Positions 1 to 7,214 are shown, counted from the first letter of the stretch. The stretch: 14,088 bases of DNA from Sporosarcina sp. (GCA_029263945.1 JARIDM010000255.1:1-14088); one strand, 5' to 3'. The notes: a model not told the origin generated them from the sequence alone. Program-made: numbers and translations.

Positions 1-61
1 TACAACGGTAGGTCAATCATACCATGAGTAAGGTCATGTGTAAAAGGCAAATGTTCAAATC

Positions 62-90
62 GTGAAATTAATTACATTATTAAATTTCAC
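62..90. repeat. Inverted repeat upstream of dynA
   Basis: GTGAAATT (62-69) and AATTTCAC (83-90) are a perfect 8-bp inverted repeat. It extends to about 11 bp with one bulged base. The right half is the outer arm of repeat copy A. The left half (58-75) itself resembles the other element terminus (ATTATGAAATTGATTGAC), so this may be two degenerate elements meeting end to end. It could also be an operator for dynA; nothing in the window decides. Confidence 0.35.
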
Positions 91-130
91 AATCGGGTTG
101 TGTAGCAGAATAAGGTCATTATAAAATTGA
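80..130 (-). repeat. Internally deleted copy (A) of the 113-bp palindromic element
   Basis: Seen directly: positions 80-99 match one outer arm of the element (AAATTTCACAATCGGGTT, against AATTTCATAATCGGGTT in the 13715-13827 copy read in reverse). Positions 100-130 match the other outer arm (GTAGCAGAATAAGGTCATTA, then AAATTGA). The central part with the inner stem and loop is missing, leaving 51 bp. Orientation is opposite to the 5720 and 13715 copies. It lies just upstream of the dynA promoter, and its outer end reads TTGACA (127-132). Assignment as a deletion derivative is inference from the alignment with the full copies. Confidence 0.75.
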
Positions 131-152
131 CACAATTATGAACAATTAAAAA

Positions 153-161
153 TGGTATGAT
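153..161 (+). promoter_or_regulatory. Extended -10 promoter of dynA
   Basis: TGGTATGAT is a TGn-extended -10 element. No good -35 lies 16-18 bp upstream; a TTGACA at 127-132 is 23 bp away, which is too far. An extended -10 can work without a -35. The predicted transcript start (about 168) lies after the first in-frame ATG (157), which is part of this -10 box. This supports translation from ATG 196 instead. Confidence 0.5.
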
Positions 162-195
162 AGGTAAAGTAATAGAAGAAGGGAACGAAAAGTCC

Positions 196-3100
196 ATGTC
201 TACTTTTGAAACAGGATTGAAAGAAGTGATAGAAAGAGCAGCAACTTTTGGCAAGGTTTTTGAGATAAATAAGGACCCGATAAGATTTGAAAAACTGATG
301 TTACTAGGAGAAAAATTACATAAAAAAGAATATATGATTGGTTTTGCAGGGCACTTTTCAGCAGGAAAGTCATCGATGATCAATGCCTTAACGGGTGGTG
401 ATTTACTTCCTTCAAGTCCGATTCCTACGAGCGCAAATATTGTTAAAGTAAAAAAAGCGTCTGATGACCATGCGATCATACATTTAACAGATGGACGATC
501 AGCAATATATGAAGGCCATGGATTTTCACAAGCCGTAAAAGCCTTTAGTAAAGACGGCGCTGCGGTTTCACTCGTTGAAATCGGACATCAACAATCGACG
601 TTACCAGAAGGGATTACGGTAATGGATACACCTGGTGTTGACTCTACAGATGATGCACATAGGCTTTCCACAGAGTCTGCACTTCACCTTGCAGACCTCG
701 TGTTTTACACAATGGATTATAATCATGTTCAATCGGAAATGAATTTTAGTTTTACAAAAGAGCTTATGCGCTATAATCCAAACGTGTACCTGATCATTAA
801 CCAAATTGATAAACACCGCGATGTTGAACTGTCTTTTGAAGAATTTAAACAGTCAGTTGCGGCCTCATTTAACATGTGGGGTGTAAAACCAAAAGGGATA
901 TTTTACACATCCTTAGTCGACCATGAACATATCCATAATGATTTCAAACAGGTAAAACGTATTGTGGATGGTTCAATGGAAAATTGGAAAATGAATTTTG
1001 TAGAAAATGCAAAACAAGCATTGGTCAAGTTAAAAGATGAACACAAACACTTTTTAAAAGAAGAGATTAACGAAGCAATCGAAAGTGCGTCCGCTTTTTT
1101 AAAAGAAGAGGAACTTGGGAAAAGAGAAACGTTTCAGGAAGAAGTATTGGAAGCTGAGAAAACATTATCGCTTTACACGGACGACGCTTTTACACGTCGT
1201 TTTGATAGGGCGCGCAATGAACTGATTCAGAATGCTTCGATAACCCCTTATGAAACACGAGATTTATTAAAAAGTTATTTAGAATCTCTTTCAAGCCGAT
1301 TTAAGATAGGGTTTCTATTTGGTTCTAAAAAAACCAGCGAGGAACGTGTTACACGAAAAAAAGCATTTGAGGAAAATATTCAACAACTGATTCATACGCA
1401 AATTGAGGTACACGTAAGATTGATAATGAAAAAAGCACTGAAAGAAGCGGGCTTATTGACAGATGAACGTTCACTCGCTGTAGATGCTTTAGTGCTAACG
1501 ATTCCTTTTGAAACACTCGTCAGTCAATTTAATGTTCCAGATGTCATGACGGGAGATACCGTATTAAACTGTGCAAAACAAATGAAAACGAATATATTAT
1601 CTGCCTACCGCGAATTAACGGAAGAATGGAAGTTAGCTGTAGCAGAATCTTTAAAGACCTATGGCAGTGAATCTACTCAAATGTTAAGAGAAAAAGTTGC
1701 TTTACTCAATGGAAAAGTAAATAGCTTAATTCGTATTGAAGAATTAACCAGAAAGCTCGAAGAAGTAGATCAAGCCATTGCCCATCCGACAAGTTTCATC
1801 GTTGAAGGACGCTCGGCCTTACTAGAGCAGTGGAACACGGAAGAGGTTCATGAGCTCACAGAATTTATAGAAGAGCATACGCCTGAGATTGAACAAGTTA
1901 CAACGCAACTAGCTGAACAAGTAGAAGTGAGAAAAGATTCAAGAGCTGTAGAAATCGCAGAACGTGCTGCTCATGTCTCGAAGACTGTTCGTGAAATCCC
2001 GAGTTTTACGGGGATGGCTGACTTTCTACAAGCAAAGGCAGAGAGGCTAAATGGACAGGAATTCACAGTAGCGTTGTTTGGTGCTTTTAGTGCGGGGAAA
2101 TCCTCTTTTTCGAACGCTTTGATAGGGGAACAAATTTTGCCAGTATCCCCAAATCCAACAACTGCAACAATTAACCGAATCCGACCTATATCCGCAACGC
2201 ATAAAAATGAAACAGCGGATGTTGTCCTAAAATCAGTTGTGCGCATGACGGAAGATGTGACACGTTCGTTTGAAGCGCTCGGAATTATTGTGACGACGTT
2301 AGAAGAGGCATTTGAAAAAGCAGATGAAGCAATTCGTGCACCTCTTGTCGATGACCGACTTCAAGTACATAAAGCGTTTATTACAGCATTCAAAAAAGGC
2401 TATAAGCTTTATGGACAGATGCTGGGTACGGTACTAACCGTTGAACGTATTGGATTTGTAGAATTTGTTGCGAAGGAAGAGCGAAGCTGTTTTGTTGAGT
2501 CCATTGACTTTTATTATGATTGTGAATTAACAAGAAAGGGCATTACACTTGTTGATACACCAGGTGCTGATTCCATTAATGCGCGTCATACGGACGTCGC
2601 TTTTGATTATATTCGCAATGCAGATGCCATTCTTTTTGTTACCTATTTCAACCACGCATTTGCAAGAGCAGATCGGGAGTTCCTTGTGCAATTAGGTCGT
2701 GTGAAAGATGCCTTTGAACTTGATAAAATGTTCTTTATTGTGAATGCAATTGACTTAGCTAAAAATGATGAAGAAGCGAATGAGGTCAAGTCATTTGTAG
2801 CAGGAGAATTGCAACAATTTGGAATCCGTCATCCACGCATTCACGGAATTTCGAGTATTGAAGCACTGGAAGCAAAGTTAGAAAAACGTGAAGAGCCACA
2901 TATGACATCATTTGAAGAATCGTTTCATTACTTTCTTGAGCATGACCTTAGAGAACTAGCCGTCCAAGCTTTAGAAGAAGAAACGTTGAAGACGGTTGAA
3001 CGTCTCGCTTCGCTCATTTCAAGAACTGAGTTAAATCAGGCCCGTAAGGCAGATAGACTGGAAGAGTTACTACGATTGGAAGAGTTTTCTCGTGAAAGAT

Positions 3101-3798
3101 ACGCGGTGGGGTTTGCTGACGTATTGAAACGAAACGCGATCAACGAATTAACAGAGTTGGTACATTACATTTTACAACGGGTATTCTTACGTTTTCACGA
3201 CTTCTTTAAAGAGGGGTATAACCCGTCAATCTTTGTAAACCATTCATCGCAGCAAGCGCTACAATTGGCACTAGAAGATACTGTGAATATGGTAGGTTTT
3301 GATGTTAAACAGGAGTTGCAAGTAACGAATTTACGAATGCTTCAATTCGTTATAAAACAGTTAGAAGATCGCCAGCGTGTTGAAGCAGCGGCACTTAAAC
3401 AACGAGATGAGACATTTGCACCTACTTTATATGAACCTTCAGACAGAGACATGTTGTCATTTGAACCCCCTTTTGAGGAGCCAAGCGTTTATAAAAAGGT
3501 GAACCGTCATTTTAAAAATGAACGCGCTTTCTATGAAAAAGGGGATCGTGACAAATTAAAGGAACACTTAGAAGAACTATTGAAAAATGATACAGCAAGC
3601 CATTTAAATGAAGTAAAAGAAGAACTCGAGCAATGGGTCATTAAATGGATTGACCAAGAAGCGAGTTCTTTACAAGCACACTTACTAAAAGAGTGCCTCG
3701 ACCAAATTAATTCTGAACGAACATTATTAGAAGCGCATGATAAAGTAGAAGAATGGCGTACTGTCTATGAAAAACTACAAGTAGAGGAGCTGGTCTGA
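196..3798 (+). CDS. dynA: Two-headed bacterial dynamin-like GTPase (DynA/YpbR family)
   Basis: A 1200-residue protein, close to the roughly 1190 residues of Bacillus DynA, made of two fused dynamin units. Unit 1 has P-loop GHFSAGKS at residues 52-59, a G2 region with PTSAN, DTPG at 144 and NQID at 202. Unit 2 has GAFSAGKSS at 629-637, PTTAT, DTPG at 787 and NAID at 850. Both GTPase heads therefore look intact, each followed by a long charged helical stalk. The family tethers and fuses membranes at the cytoplasmic face; in Bacillus it is linked to membrane repair and delay of phage lysis (established for the family, not shown here). I chose ATG 196, with GAAGAAGGG at 175-183, over ATG 157, which lies in the -10 box and has no ribosome site. 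The stop is immediately followed by the ATG of the sulfurtransferase. Confidence 0.93.
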   Translation: MSTFETGLKEVIERAATFGKVFEINKDPIRFEKLMLLGEKLHKKEYMIGFAGHFSAGKSSMINALTGGDLLPSSPIPTSANIVKVKKASDDHAIIHLTDGRSAIYEGHGFSQAVKAFSKDGAAVSLVEIGHQQSTLPEGITVMDTPGVDSTDDAHRLSTESALHLADLVFYTMDYNHVQSEMNFSFTKELMRYNPNVYLIINQIDKHRDVELSFEEFKQSVAASFNMWGVKPKGIFYTSLVDHEHIHNDFKQVKRIVDGSMENWKMNFVENAKQALVKLKDEHKHFLKEEINEAIESASAFLKEEELGKRETFQEEVLEAEKTLSLYTDDAFTRRFDRARNELIQNASITPYETRDLLKSYLESLSSRFKIGFLFGSKKTSEERVTRKKAFEENIQQLIHTQIEVHVRLIMKKALKEAGLLTDERSLAVDALVLTIPFETLVSQFNVPDVMTGDTVLNCAKQMKTNILSAYRELTEEWKLAVAESLKTYGSESTQMLREKVALLNGKVNSLIRIEELTRKLEEVDQAIAHPTSFIVEGRSALLEQWNTEEVHELTEFIEEHTPEIEQVTTQLAEQVEVRKDSRAVEIAERAAHVSKTVREIPSFTGMADFLQAKAERLNGQEFTVALFGAFSAGKSSFSNALIGEQILPVSPNPTTATINRIRPISATHKNETADVVLKSVVRMTEDVTRSFEALGIIVTTLEEAFEKADEAIRAPLVDDRLQVHKAFITAFKKGYKLYGQMLGTVLTVERIGFVEFVAKEERSCFVESIDFYYDCELTRKGITLVDTPGADSINARHTDVAFDYIRNADAILFVTYFNHAFARADREFLVQLGRVKDAFELDKMFFIVNAIDLAKNDEEANEVKSFVAGELQQFGIRHPRIHGISSIEALEAKLEKREEPHMTSFEESFHYFLEHDLRELAVQALEEETLKTVERLASLISRTELNQARKADRLEELLRLEEFSRERYAVGFADVLKRNAINELTELVHYILQRVFLRFHDFFKEGYNPSIFVNHSSQQALQLALEDTVNMVGFDVKQELQVTNLRMLQFVIKQLEDRQRVEAAALKQRDETFAPTLYEPSDRDMLSFEPPFEEPSVYKKVNRHFKNERAFYEKGDRDKLKEHLEELLKNDTASHLNEVKEELEQWVIKWIDQEASSLQAHLLKECLDQINSERTLLEAHDKVEEWRTVYEKLQVEELV

Positions 3799-4614
3799 AT
3801 GACTAAAGTATTCGTTTCTGTAAAGGACATCGGCGATCAAGCGTATAAGTGGATTGATGCAAGATTTTCGTTAAAGTCAGTGGAATTGGGTAAGGAGAAA
3901 TATGGAGCAAGCCATGTTGTAAATGCCGTGCATTGGGATTTGAATGATGATTTATCTGACTTAAGTAAATCAGATGGTCGCCAGCCGATGCCTGAGAAAA
4001 AAGCCATTGTTGAATTGCTTCGCGCTAGTGGTTTAGAATTATCTGATGCAATCCTTATATATGATGATGGCGGAAATCCATTTGCGACGCGTGCCTGGTG
4101 GTTTTTACAATATGCTGGTTTTAAAAATGCTTCTATTTTAAAAGAAGGCTTTGAAGAAATAAAGCAGTTTGGCATTCCAACGACTTCAAAGGTTTCAAAA
4201 CCTATTCGGACAGCGGTTAATCCCATATGGCAAGATGAAATTTATGCTTCAAGGGCGTTTGTAGAAAAGGTAGTAACTGGAGAAAATATTGGTTTATTGG
4301 TGGATGCGCGTGCTGCAAATCGTTACCGCGGGGAGACAGAACCATTGGACGCGATTGCGGGTCATATTCCTGGCGCTATCAATTTTGATTGGGAGCTGTT
4401 GAAATCAGAAGGGCAATACCGATTTGATGAAACGACAGCGCAACAATTAGCAGAGATTGCAAAAGGTGGAAAAGAACTAATTGTTTATTGTGGAAGCGGC
4501 GTGACTGCTTCTCCGTTATATGCCATGCTTGCGCATTATGGGTATGATAACAGTAGACTTTATGTGGGAAGTTATAGCGATTGGGTGTCAAAAGAAGATG
4601 CTGAGGTAGAGTAG
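3799..4614 (+). CDS. Two-domain rhodanese-like sulfurtransferase (mercaptopyruvate/thiosulfate type)
   Basis: A 271-residue tandem rhodanese protein. The N-terminal domain (about 1-125) has the structural motifs (DARF at 20-23) but no Cys at the loop position (IYDDGGNPFATR, 88-99), so it is inactive, as usual for this family. The C-terminal domain has VDARAANRYRGE (168-179), GHIPGAINFD (188-197) and the active-site loop CGSGVTAS starting at Cys231. CGSGVTA is the loop typical of 3-mercaptopyruvate sulfurtransferases; classic rhodaneses usually carry basic residues there. The expected reaction is transfer of sulfane sulfur to cyanide or a thiol acceptor in the cytoplasm. The ATG directly follows the dynA TGA with no gap, and its ribosome site (GAGGAG, 3784-3789) lies inside dynA, so translation is probably coupled. 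Substrate preference cannot be decided from sequence. Confidence 0.9.
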   Translation: MTKVFVSVKDIGDQAYKWIDARFSLKSVELGKEKYGASHVVNAVHWDLNDDLSDLSKSDGRQPMPEKKAIVELLRASGLELSDAILIYDDGGNPFATRAWWFLQYAGFKNASILKEGFEEIKQFGIPTTSKVSKPIRTAVNPIWQDEIYASRAFVEKVVTGENIGLLVDARAANRYRGETEPLDAIAGHIPGAINFDWELLKSEGQYRFDETTAQQLAEIAKGGKELIVYCGSGVTASPLYAMLAHYGYDNSRLYVGSYSDWVSKEDAEVE

Positions 4615-4655
4615 TTCGTTTGTATAAATCGTGTAAAATGTTGGAGTGTGATGAG

Positions 4656-5246
4656 TTGAAATACGCAATACTGGGAGATATTCATTCGGCAAAAGAAGAT
4701 TTAGAGAAAGTTTTAGCGAATATAACAGAGATAGCGCCAGAAGCAATTAAAATCGGTTTAGGTGATTTATTTGAATGTACCATTAGCAAGAGAAATATTC
4801 CTAATGAAAAGTTCACAAGCTTAGCCGAAGTGATGCTCATTCCAAAAGGTTTCACAGAACTATTAACTTTCGAGTCTGTTCAAGGAAATCAAGAAGAACG
4901 AATTCTCATGATTACTGAAACAGAAGATCCATTAAGAGAGAAGATTAAGATGCTCCCTGAAACTATAGAACTTGGGCATGCACAAGTGATTCATGGCCAC
5001 CAGTGGGCGTGGGGGGGAGATCCTTGGCAACTCATTCATGCAGATGTCAATCAGTCTCCTGTTTTTTACGGTCATAGTCACCATTCTGAACTCTTCATAG
5101 ACGACGTCAGAATTACGCCTGAATTCGGAGTCCCTTATGATGTGTCTGGGCCAAATGTGCTGGTAAACGTTGGGGCTGTTGTGAAAGATCAAGAATGGCT
5201 TCTATATGATGTAGCAGAGCAGACAGTGTGCTTTATGAAAGTATAA
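4656..5246 (+). CDS. Calcineurin-like metallophosphoesterase
   Basis: A 196-residue single-domain protein of the metallophosphoesterase superfamily. Metal-binding motifs appear in order: GDIH (residues 7-10), GDLFE (36-40), GNQE (77-80, with Gln where many members have His), HGH (113-115) and GHSH (139-142). The YfcE/MJ0936-like compact layout predicts a two-metal phosphodiesterase or phosphatase; the substrate is unknown. I chose TTG 4656 because GGAG (4643-4646) lies 9 bases upstream and the product then starts MKYAILGDIH, as in relatives. An in-frame ATG at 4638 and TTG at 4620 have no convincing ribosome site. It starts 41 bp after the sulfurtransferase stop and probably shares its transcript. 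The stop is directly followed by a strong bidirectional terminator. Confidence 0.82.
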   Translation: MKYAILGDIHSAKEDLEKVLANITEIAPEAIKIGLGDLFECTISKRNIPNEKFTSLAEVMLIPKGFTELLTFESVQGNQEERILMITETEDPLREKIKMLPETIELGHAQVIHGHQWAWGGDPWQLIHADVNQSPVFYGHSHHSELFIDDVRITPEFGVPYDVSGPNVLVNVGAVVKDQEWLLYDVAEQTVCFMKV

Positions 5247-5247
5247 G

Positions 5248-5288
5248 AAAAGACTGAAGTCCGTGAGAACGCGGAACTTCAGTCTTTT
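5248..5288. terminator. Bidirectional intrinsic terminator between the phosphoesterase and RNase H-like genes
   Basis: A 13-bp perfect stem pairs AAAAGACTGAAGT (5248-5260) with ACTTCAGTCTTTT (5276-5288). Three inner CCG/CGG pairs and a single bulged A follow, with a loop at 5264-5271. A run of T follows on the plus strand (5285-5290), and a run of A at 5247-5250 gives a U-tract on the minus strand. It ends the plus-strand dynA group and the minus-strand RNase H-like gene; the TGA stop of the latter (5279-5281) lies within the stem. Confidence 0.9.
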
Positions 5289-5668
5289 TTATGAATAGCC
5301 GCTTTTGCAAGTGCATCTGCTGCTCGATTTTCTTCACTTGGGATCCATTTGATAAAAAAGAAATCAAAAGTCTTCGTGATGGCAAGAATCTTTGCCAAAT
5401 AGGGTTTATAGTTAATATTTTTGATGAATGCTTTTTCTACAGCATCGACGACAACTTGAGAATCGGAACGTACCCATACCATTTCATTTGATCGTTTTGA
5501 TACTTCTTCTAGACCGCGTAACAGTGCTTGGAATTCTGCAGTGTGGTTATCTGTAGGCGCGATTTTCTCAGATATTTTGACATGGTGTCCTTCCCCTTTA
5601 AAGAAAATACCAATGCCACTTTTCCCTGGATTCCCTGCACTTGCACCGTCTACAAATAATTCAATCAT
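5279..5668 (-). CDS. RNase HI-like protein (YpdQ/YpeP type)
   Basis: A 129-residue RNase H fold. The acidic active-site residues are all present: Asp7 in VDGASAGNPG (6-15), Glu45 in AEFQALL, Asp69 in VRSDSQVV, and Asp118 in NRAADALAK. The long basic-protrusion segment and the flexible-loop His of E. coli RNase HI are absent; the region reads WIPSEENRAAD. This is the short form found in Bacillus YpdQ-like proteins, for which RNase H activity has been reported as weak or undetected. Expected role is cleavage of RNA in RNA/DNA hybrids, but activity is uncertain. I chose ATG 5668 because GAGGTG lies 6 bases upstream; an in-frame GTG at 5677 is part of that ribosome site. The stop codon lies inside the terminator hairpin. 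The nearest upstream TTGACT belongs to the end of repeat copy B. Confidence 0.85.
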   Translation of the reverse strand: MIELFVDGASAGNPGKSGIGIFFKGEGHHVKISEKIAPTDNHTAEFQALLRGLEEVSKRSNEMVWVRSDSQVVVDAVEKAFIKNINYKPYLAKILAITKTFDFFFIKWIPSEENRAADALAKAAIHKKD

Positions 5669-5719
5669 CTGGTTCACCTCATTATTTTACATGCGTTTTA
5701 TAAGTGTAAGCTAACTGAG

Positions 5720-5832
5720 TCAATTTCATAATGACCTTATTATGCTACGACGACACAACATATTGTACGGGAACGTTTCAACCCGACTATATATTGTGGT
5801 GGCGTAGCAATAAAACCCTATTATGAAATTGA
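5720..5832 (+). repeat. 113-bp palindromic element, copy B
   Basis: Full-length copy. The ends are TCAATTTCATAAT (5720-5732) and its exact complement ATTATGAAATTGA (5820-5832). The arms converge on CGGG, loop AACGTTTCAA (5772-5781), CCCG. The identical core and the same 113-bp length occur at 7215-7327 (inverted) and 13715-13827 (direct). It lies between the divergent RNase H-like and ypeQ genes. There is a direct TGA at each side, one base outside the ends. No open reading frame lies within. Confidence 0.95.
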
Positions 5833-5838
5833 CTGAAC

Positions 5839-5867
5839 TTGCAACTATTTTCAAAGAAGATTAGAAT
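5839..5867 (+). promoter_or_regulatory. Possible promoter of the ypeQ-type gene
   Basis: TTGCAA (5839-5844) and TAGAAT (5862-5867) are spaced by exactly 17 bp, just outside repeat copy B. The implied start near 5874 would leave only a few bases before the ribosome site GGAGG (5878-5882), so the leader would be unusually short. Plausible by sequence only. Confidence 0.4.
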
Positions 5868-5887
5868 AGGGGGGAATGGAGGACCAG

Positions 5888-6076
5888 ATGGACAAAATAA
5901 TGATTATGAATGAAATCGACTCAGTTATTGACACATACTGTGAAGGTTGTTTTTTAAAACGACAACTCGCACAAGATAAAGGGAAAACCGCTGCACATAA
6001 ATTCTGTATAACTGGTTGCACGGTAGGCGACCAATTACGTTTTTTAGGCAATGAGATGAATAAATTTCCTAAATAA
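5888..6076 (+). CDS. ypeQ: Small zinc-finger-like protein (YpeQ family)
   Basis: A 62-residue basic protein with two cysteine pairs, CEGC near residue 14 and CITGC near residue 41, followed by TVGDQLRFLG. This pattern matches the small YpeQ-like proteins of Bacillales annotated as zinc-finger proteins of unknown function. Four Cys ligands could hold one zinc or a small cluster; this is inference. I chose ATG 5888 because GGAGG (5878-5882) is 5 bases upstream. The earlier ATG 5876 overlaps that site. The stop (6074-6076) runs straight into the hairpin shared with the convergent cspD. The gene symbol rests on family resemblance and on its neighbourhood of an RNase H-like and a cold-shock gene. 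Confidence 0.72.
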   Translation: MDKIMIMNEIDSVIDTYCEGCFLKRQLAQDKGKTAAHKFCITGCTVGDQLRFLGNEMNKFPK

Positions 6077-6077
6077 A

Positions 6078-6107
6078 ATCCCACAGGTAACGAATCACCA
6101 GTGGGAT
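6078..6107. terminator. Intrinsic terminator between ypeQ and cspD
   Basis: ATCCCAC (6078-6084) pairs with GTGGGAT (6101-6107). Past a symmetric A/A mismatch, GGT pairs with ACC around an 8-nt loop. On the minus strand the hairpin is followed by TTTTATTT, so it should terminate cspD well. On the plus strand it is followed by only GTTTTG, so it is weaker for ypeQ. Confidence 0.78.
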
Positions 6108-6118
6108 GTTTTGAATCA

Positions 6119-6328
6119 TTATACTTTTTCACTTTTAGTGACATTGGCCGCCTGAGGTCCGCGGTTTCCATCCGATATTTCAAAGGATACTGATTCACCC
6201 TCATCGAGTGTCTTAAAGCCATCTCCAATAATGCCAGTAAAATGGACGAATACATCCTCTCCGTCATCTGCCTCAATGAACCCATAGCCTTTTTCATTGC
6301 TAAACCATTTCACTTTACCTTGGTACAT
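6119..6328 (-). CDS. cspD: Cold-shock family single-stranded nucleic-acid-binding protein
   Basis: A 69-residue cold-shock domain with RNP1 KGYGFIE (13-19) and RNP2 VFVHF (26-30), and the usual MYQGKVKWFSNEKGYGFIE opening. It binds single-stranded RNA and DNA and acts as an RNA chaperone in the cytoplasm; this is established for the family. The start is supported by AGGAGGAG a few bases upstream (6333-6342 region). Length is close to the 66-67 residues of Bacillus Csp proteins, with a short extra C-terminal tail. Choosing cspD over cspB or cspC rests on neighbourhood and is tentative. The gene has its own strong promoter and a roughly 48-nt leader, and ends at a hairpin shared with ypeQ. Confidence 0.93.
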   Translation of the reverse strand: MYQGKVKWFSNEKGYGFIEADDGEDVFVHFTGIIGDGFKTLDEGESVSFEISDGNRGPQAANVTKSEKV

Positions 6329-6382
6329 ATGCGCTCCTCCTCAGTCTTTCAATGTCATCCGTAATGGTGTCTGGATGGCTTA

Positions 6383-6411
6383 ACTATACATGAATCGACA
6401 TACTCCGTCAA
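6383..6411 (-). promoter_or_regulatory. Sigma-A promoter of the cold-shock gene
   Basis: On the minus strand TTGACG (6411-6406) and TATAGT (6388-6383) are spaced by exactly 17 bp. The predicted start is near 6376, giving a leader of about 48 nt. The leader can form a small hairpin: CATCC near 6376-6372 pairs with GGATG downstream, before the ribosome site. The leader is much shorter than the long leaders known for E. coli cspA, so I make no claim of a thermosensor. Confidence 0.75.
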
Positions 6412-6476
6412 TGTTATGTTAAAGTAACAGAGCACAATGACGGATTGTTCGAAAAAAACAGAAAGTAAGTGATTTA

Positions 6477-7112
6477 ATGGAAAAGTTGATACTGGCTTGC
6501 CAAAAAGCAGCTTATAAAATTTATGCGCATTTTGACGCAAGTCATGATGTGGATCATATTGAACGCGTTATGAAAAACGCACGAGATATTCTAGCGACAG
6601 AACCAACAGCGGATAAACATGTTGTCATGCTAGGCGTGATTCTTCATGACATTGAAGATCCAAAATATACTACACCTCAATCTGTGACTGCTGAAGAAAT
6701 ACTTAAGTCAATCGGTGCAGATGAAACACTTACTCAACAAGTGTTGGCGAGTATAAAGAGTGTTTCATTTAGCGGTGGAAATTCTAATGACCTCACTTCT
6801 ATCGAAGGCGCCATTTTGAGAGACGCAGATCGATTGGATGCAATGGGCGCAATCGGTATTGCAAGAGCTTTTGCTTTCGGTGGTGCCAGGGGACGAAAGT
6901 TATATGCGCATAAAGAAAATGCACGCAAGCATATGTCCGAAATAGAATATCGAACGAAAGAAACAGCGACCGTAACGCATTTTCATGAGAAACTTCTGTT
7001 ACTGAAAGAGTTAATGGTGACAAAGGAAGGCAGACGATTAGCTGAAGAACGTCATGATTTTATGAAAGTCTTTCTTACACAATTAACAGATGAGGTTGGA
7101 GAATCATACTAA
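6477..7112 (+). CDS. ypgQ: HD-domain phosphohydrolase (YpgQ family)
   Basis: A 211-residue HD-domain protein, near the length of Bacillus YpgQ (about 205). Metal ligands fit the HD pattern: His23 and His27 in SHDVDHIERV, the His57-Asp58 doublet in VILHDIEDPKY, and acidic residues in RDADRLDAMGAIG (Asp116, Asp118, Asp121). Bacillus YpgQ has been reported to have metal-dependent pyrophosphohydrolase activity on nucleotides; I infer a similar role. ATG 6477 lacks a strong ribosome site (only GTAAGTGA upstream), unlike most genes here, so expression may be low or the true start may differ. It is divergent from cspD and convergent with the amidase gene. No clear intrinsic terminator follows before repeat copy C. 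Confidence 0.85.
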   Translation: MEKLILACQKAAYKIYAHFDASHDVDHIERVMKNARDILATEPTADKHVVMLGVILHDIEDPKYTTPQSVTAEEILKSIGADETLTQQVLASIKSVSFSGGNSNDLTSIEGAILRDADRLDAMGAIGIARAFAFGGARGRKLYAHKENARKHMSEIEYRTKETATVTHFHEKLLLLKELMVTKEGRRLAEERHDFMKVFLTQLTDEVGESY

Positions 7113-7214
7113 ATGAATCATTTCCTTCATTTTTCCCATAAGCGATGCGCTTTAAACAAAAAGAAACGCATTCTTAACGCTCTGTTAAAAGTCAATCGTT
7201 CTATCTATGTTCAA

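Noticed and set aside
87..479. A 130-codon open frame on the minus strand at the start of the window
   Set aside because: It lies opposite the N-terminal part of dynA, whose GTPase motifs are clear, and has no ribosome site or recognisable domain. It is an antisense shadow.
5720..5832. Reading the long hairpins as intrinsic terminators
   Set aside because: No T-run follows either side of copies B, C or D, the stems are far too long and interrupted, and copy D lies inside an operon upstream of nadA.
5851..6297. A 148-codon minus-strand open frame across ypeQ and cspD
   Set aside because: It overlaps the cold-shock gene in another frame and a convincing ypeQ on the other strand. The product is low in recognisable structure.
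6329..6376. Cold-shock leader as a thermosensing riboswitch
   Set aside because: The predicted leader is only about 48 nt with one 5-bp hairpin, too short and weak to claim a thermosensor.
7140..7180. Possible terminator hairpin after ypgQ (ATGCG pairing with CGCAT)
   Set aside because: The stem is about 5 bp with bulges and has no T-run.
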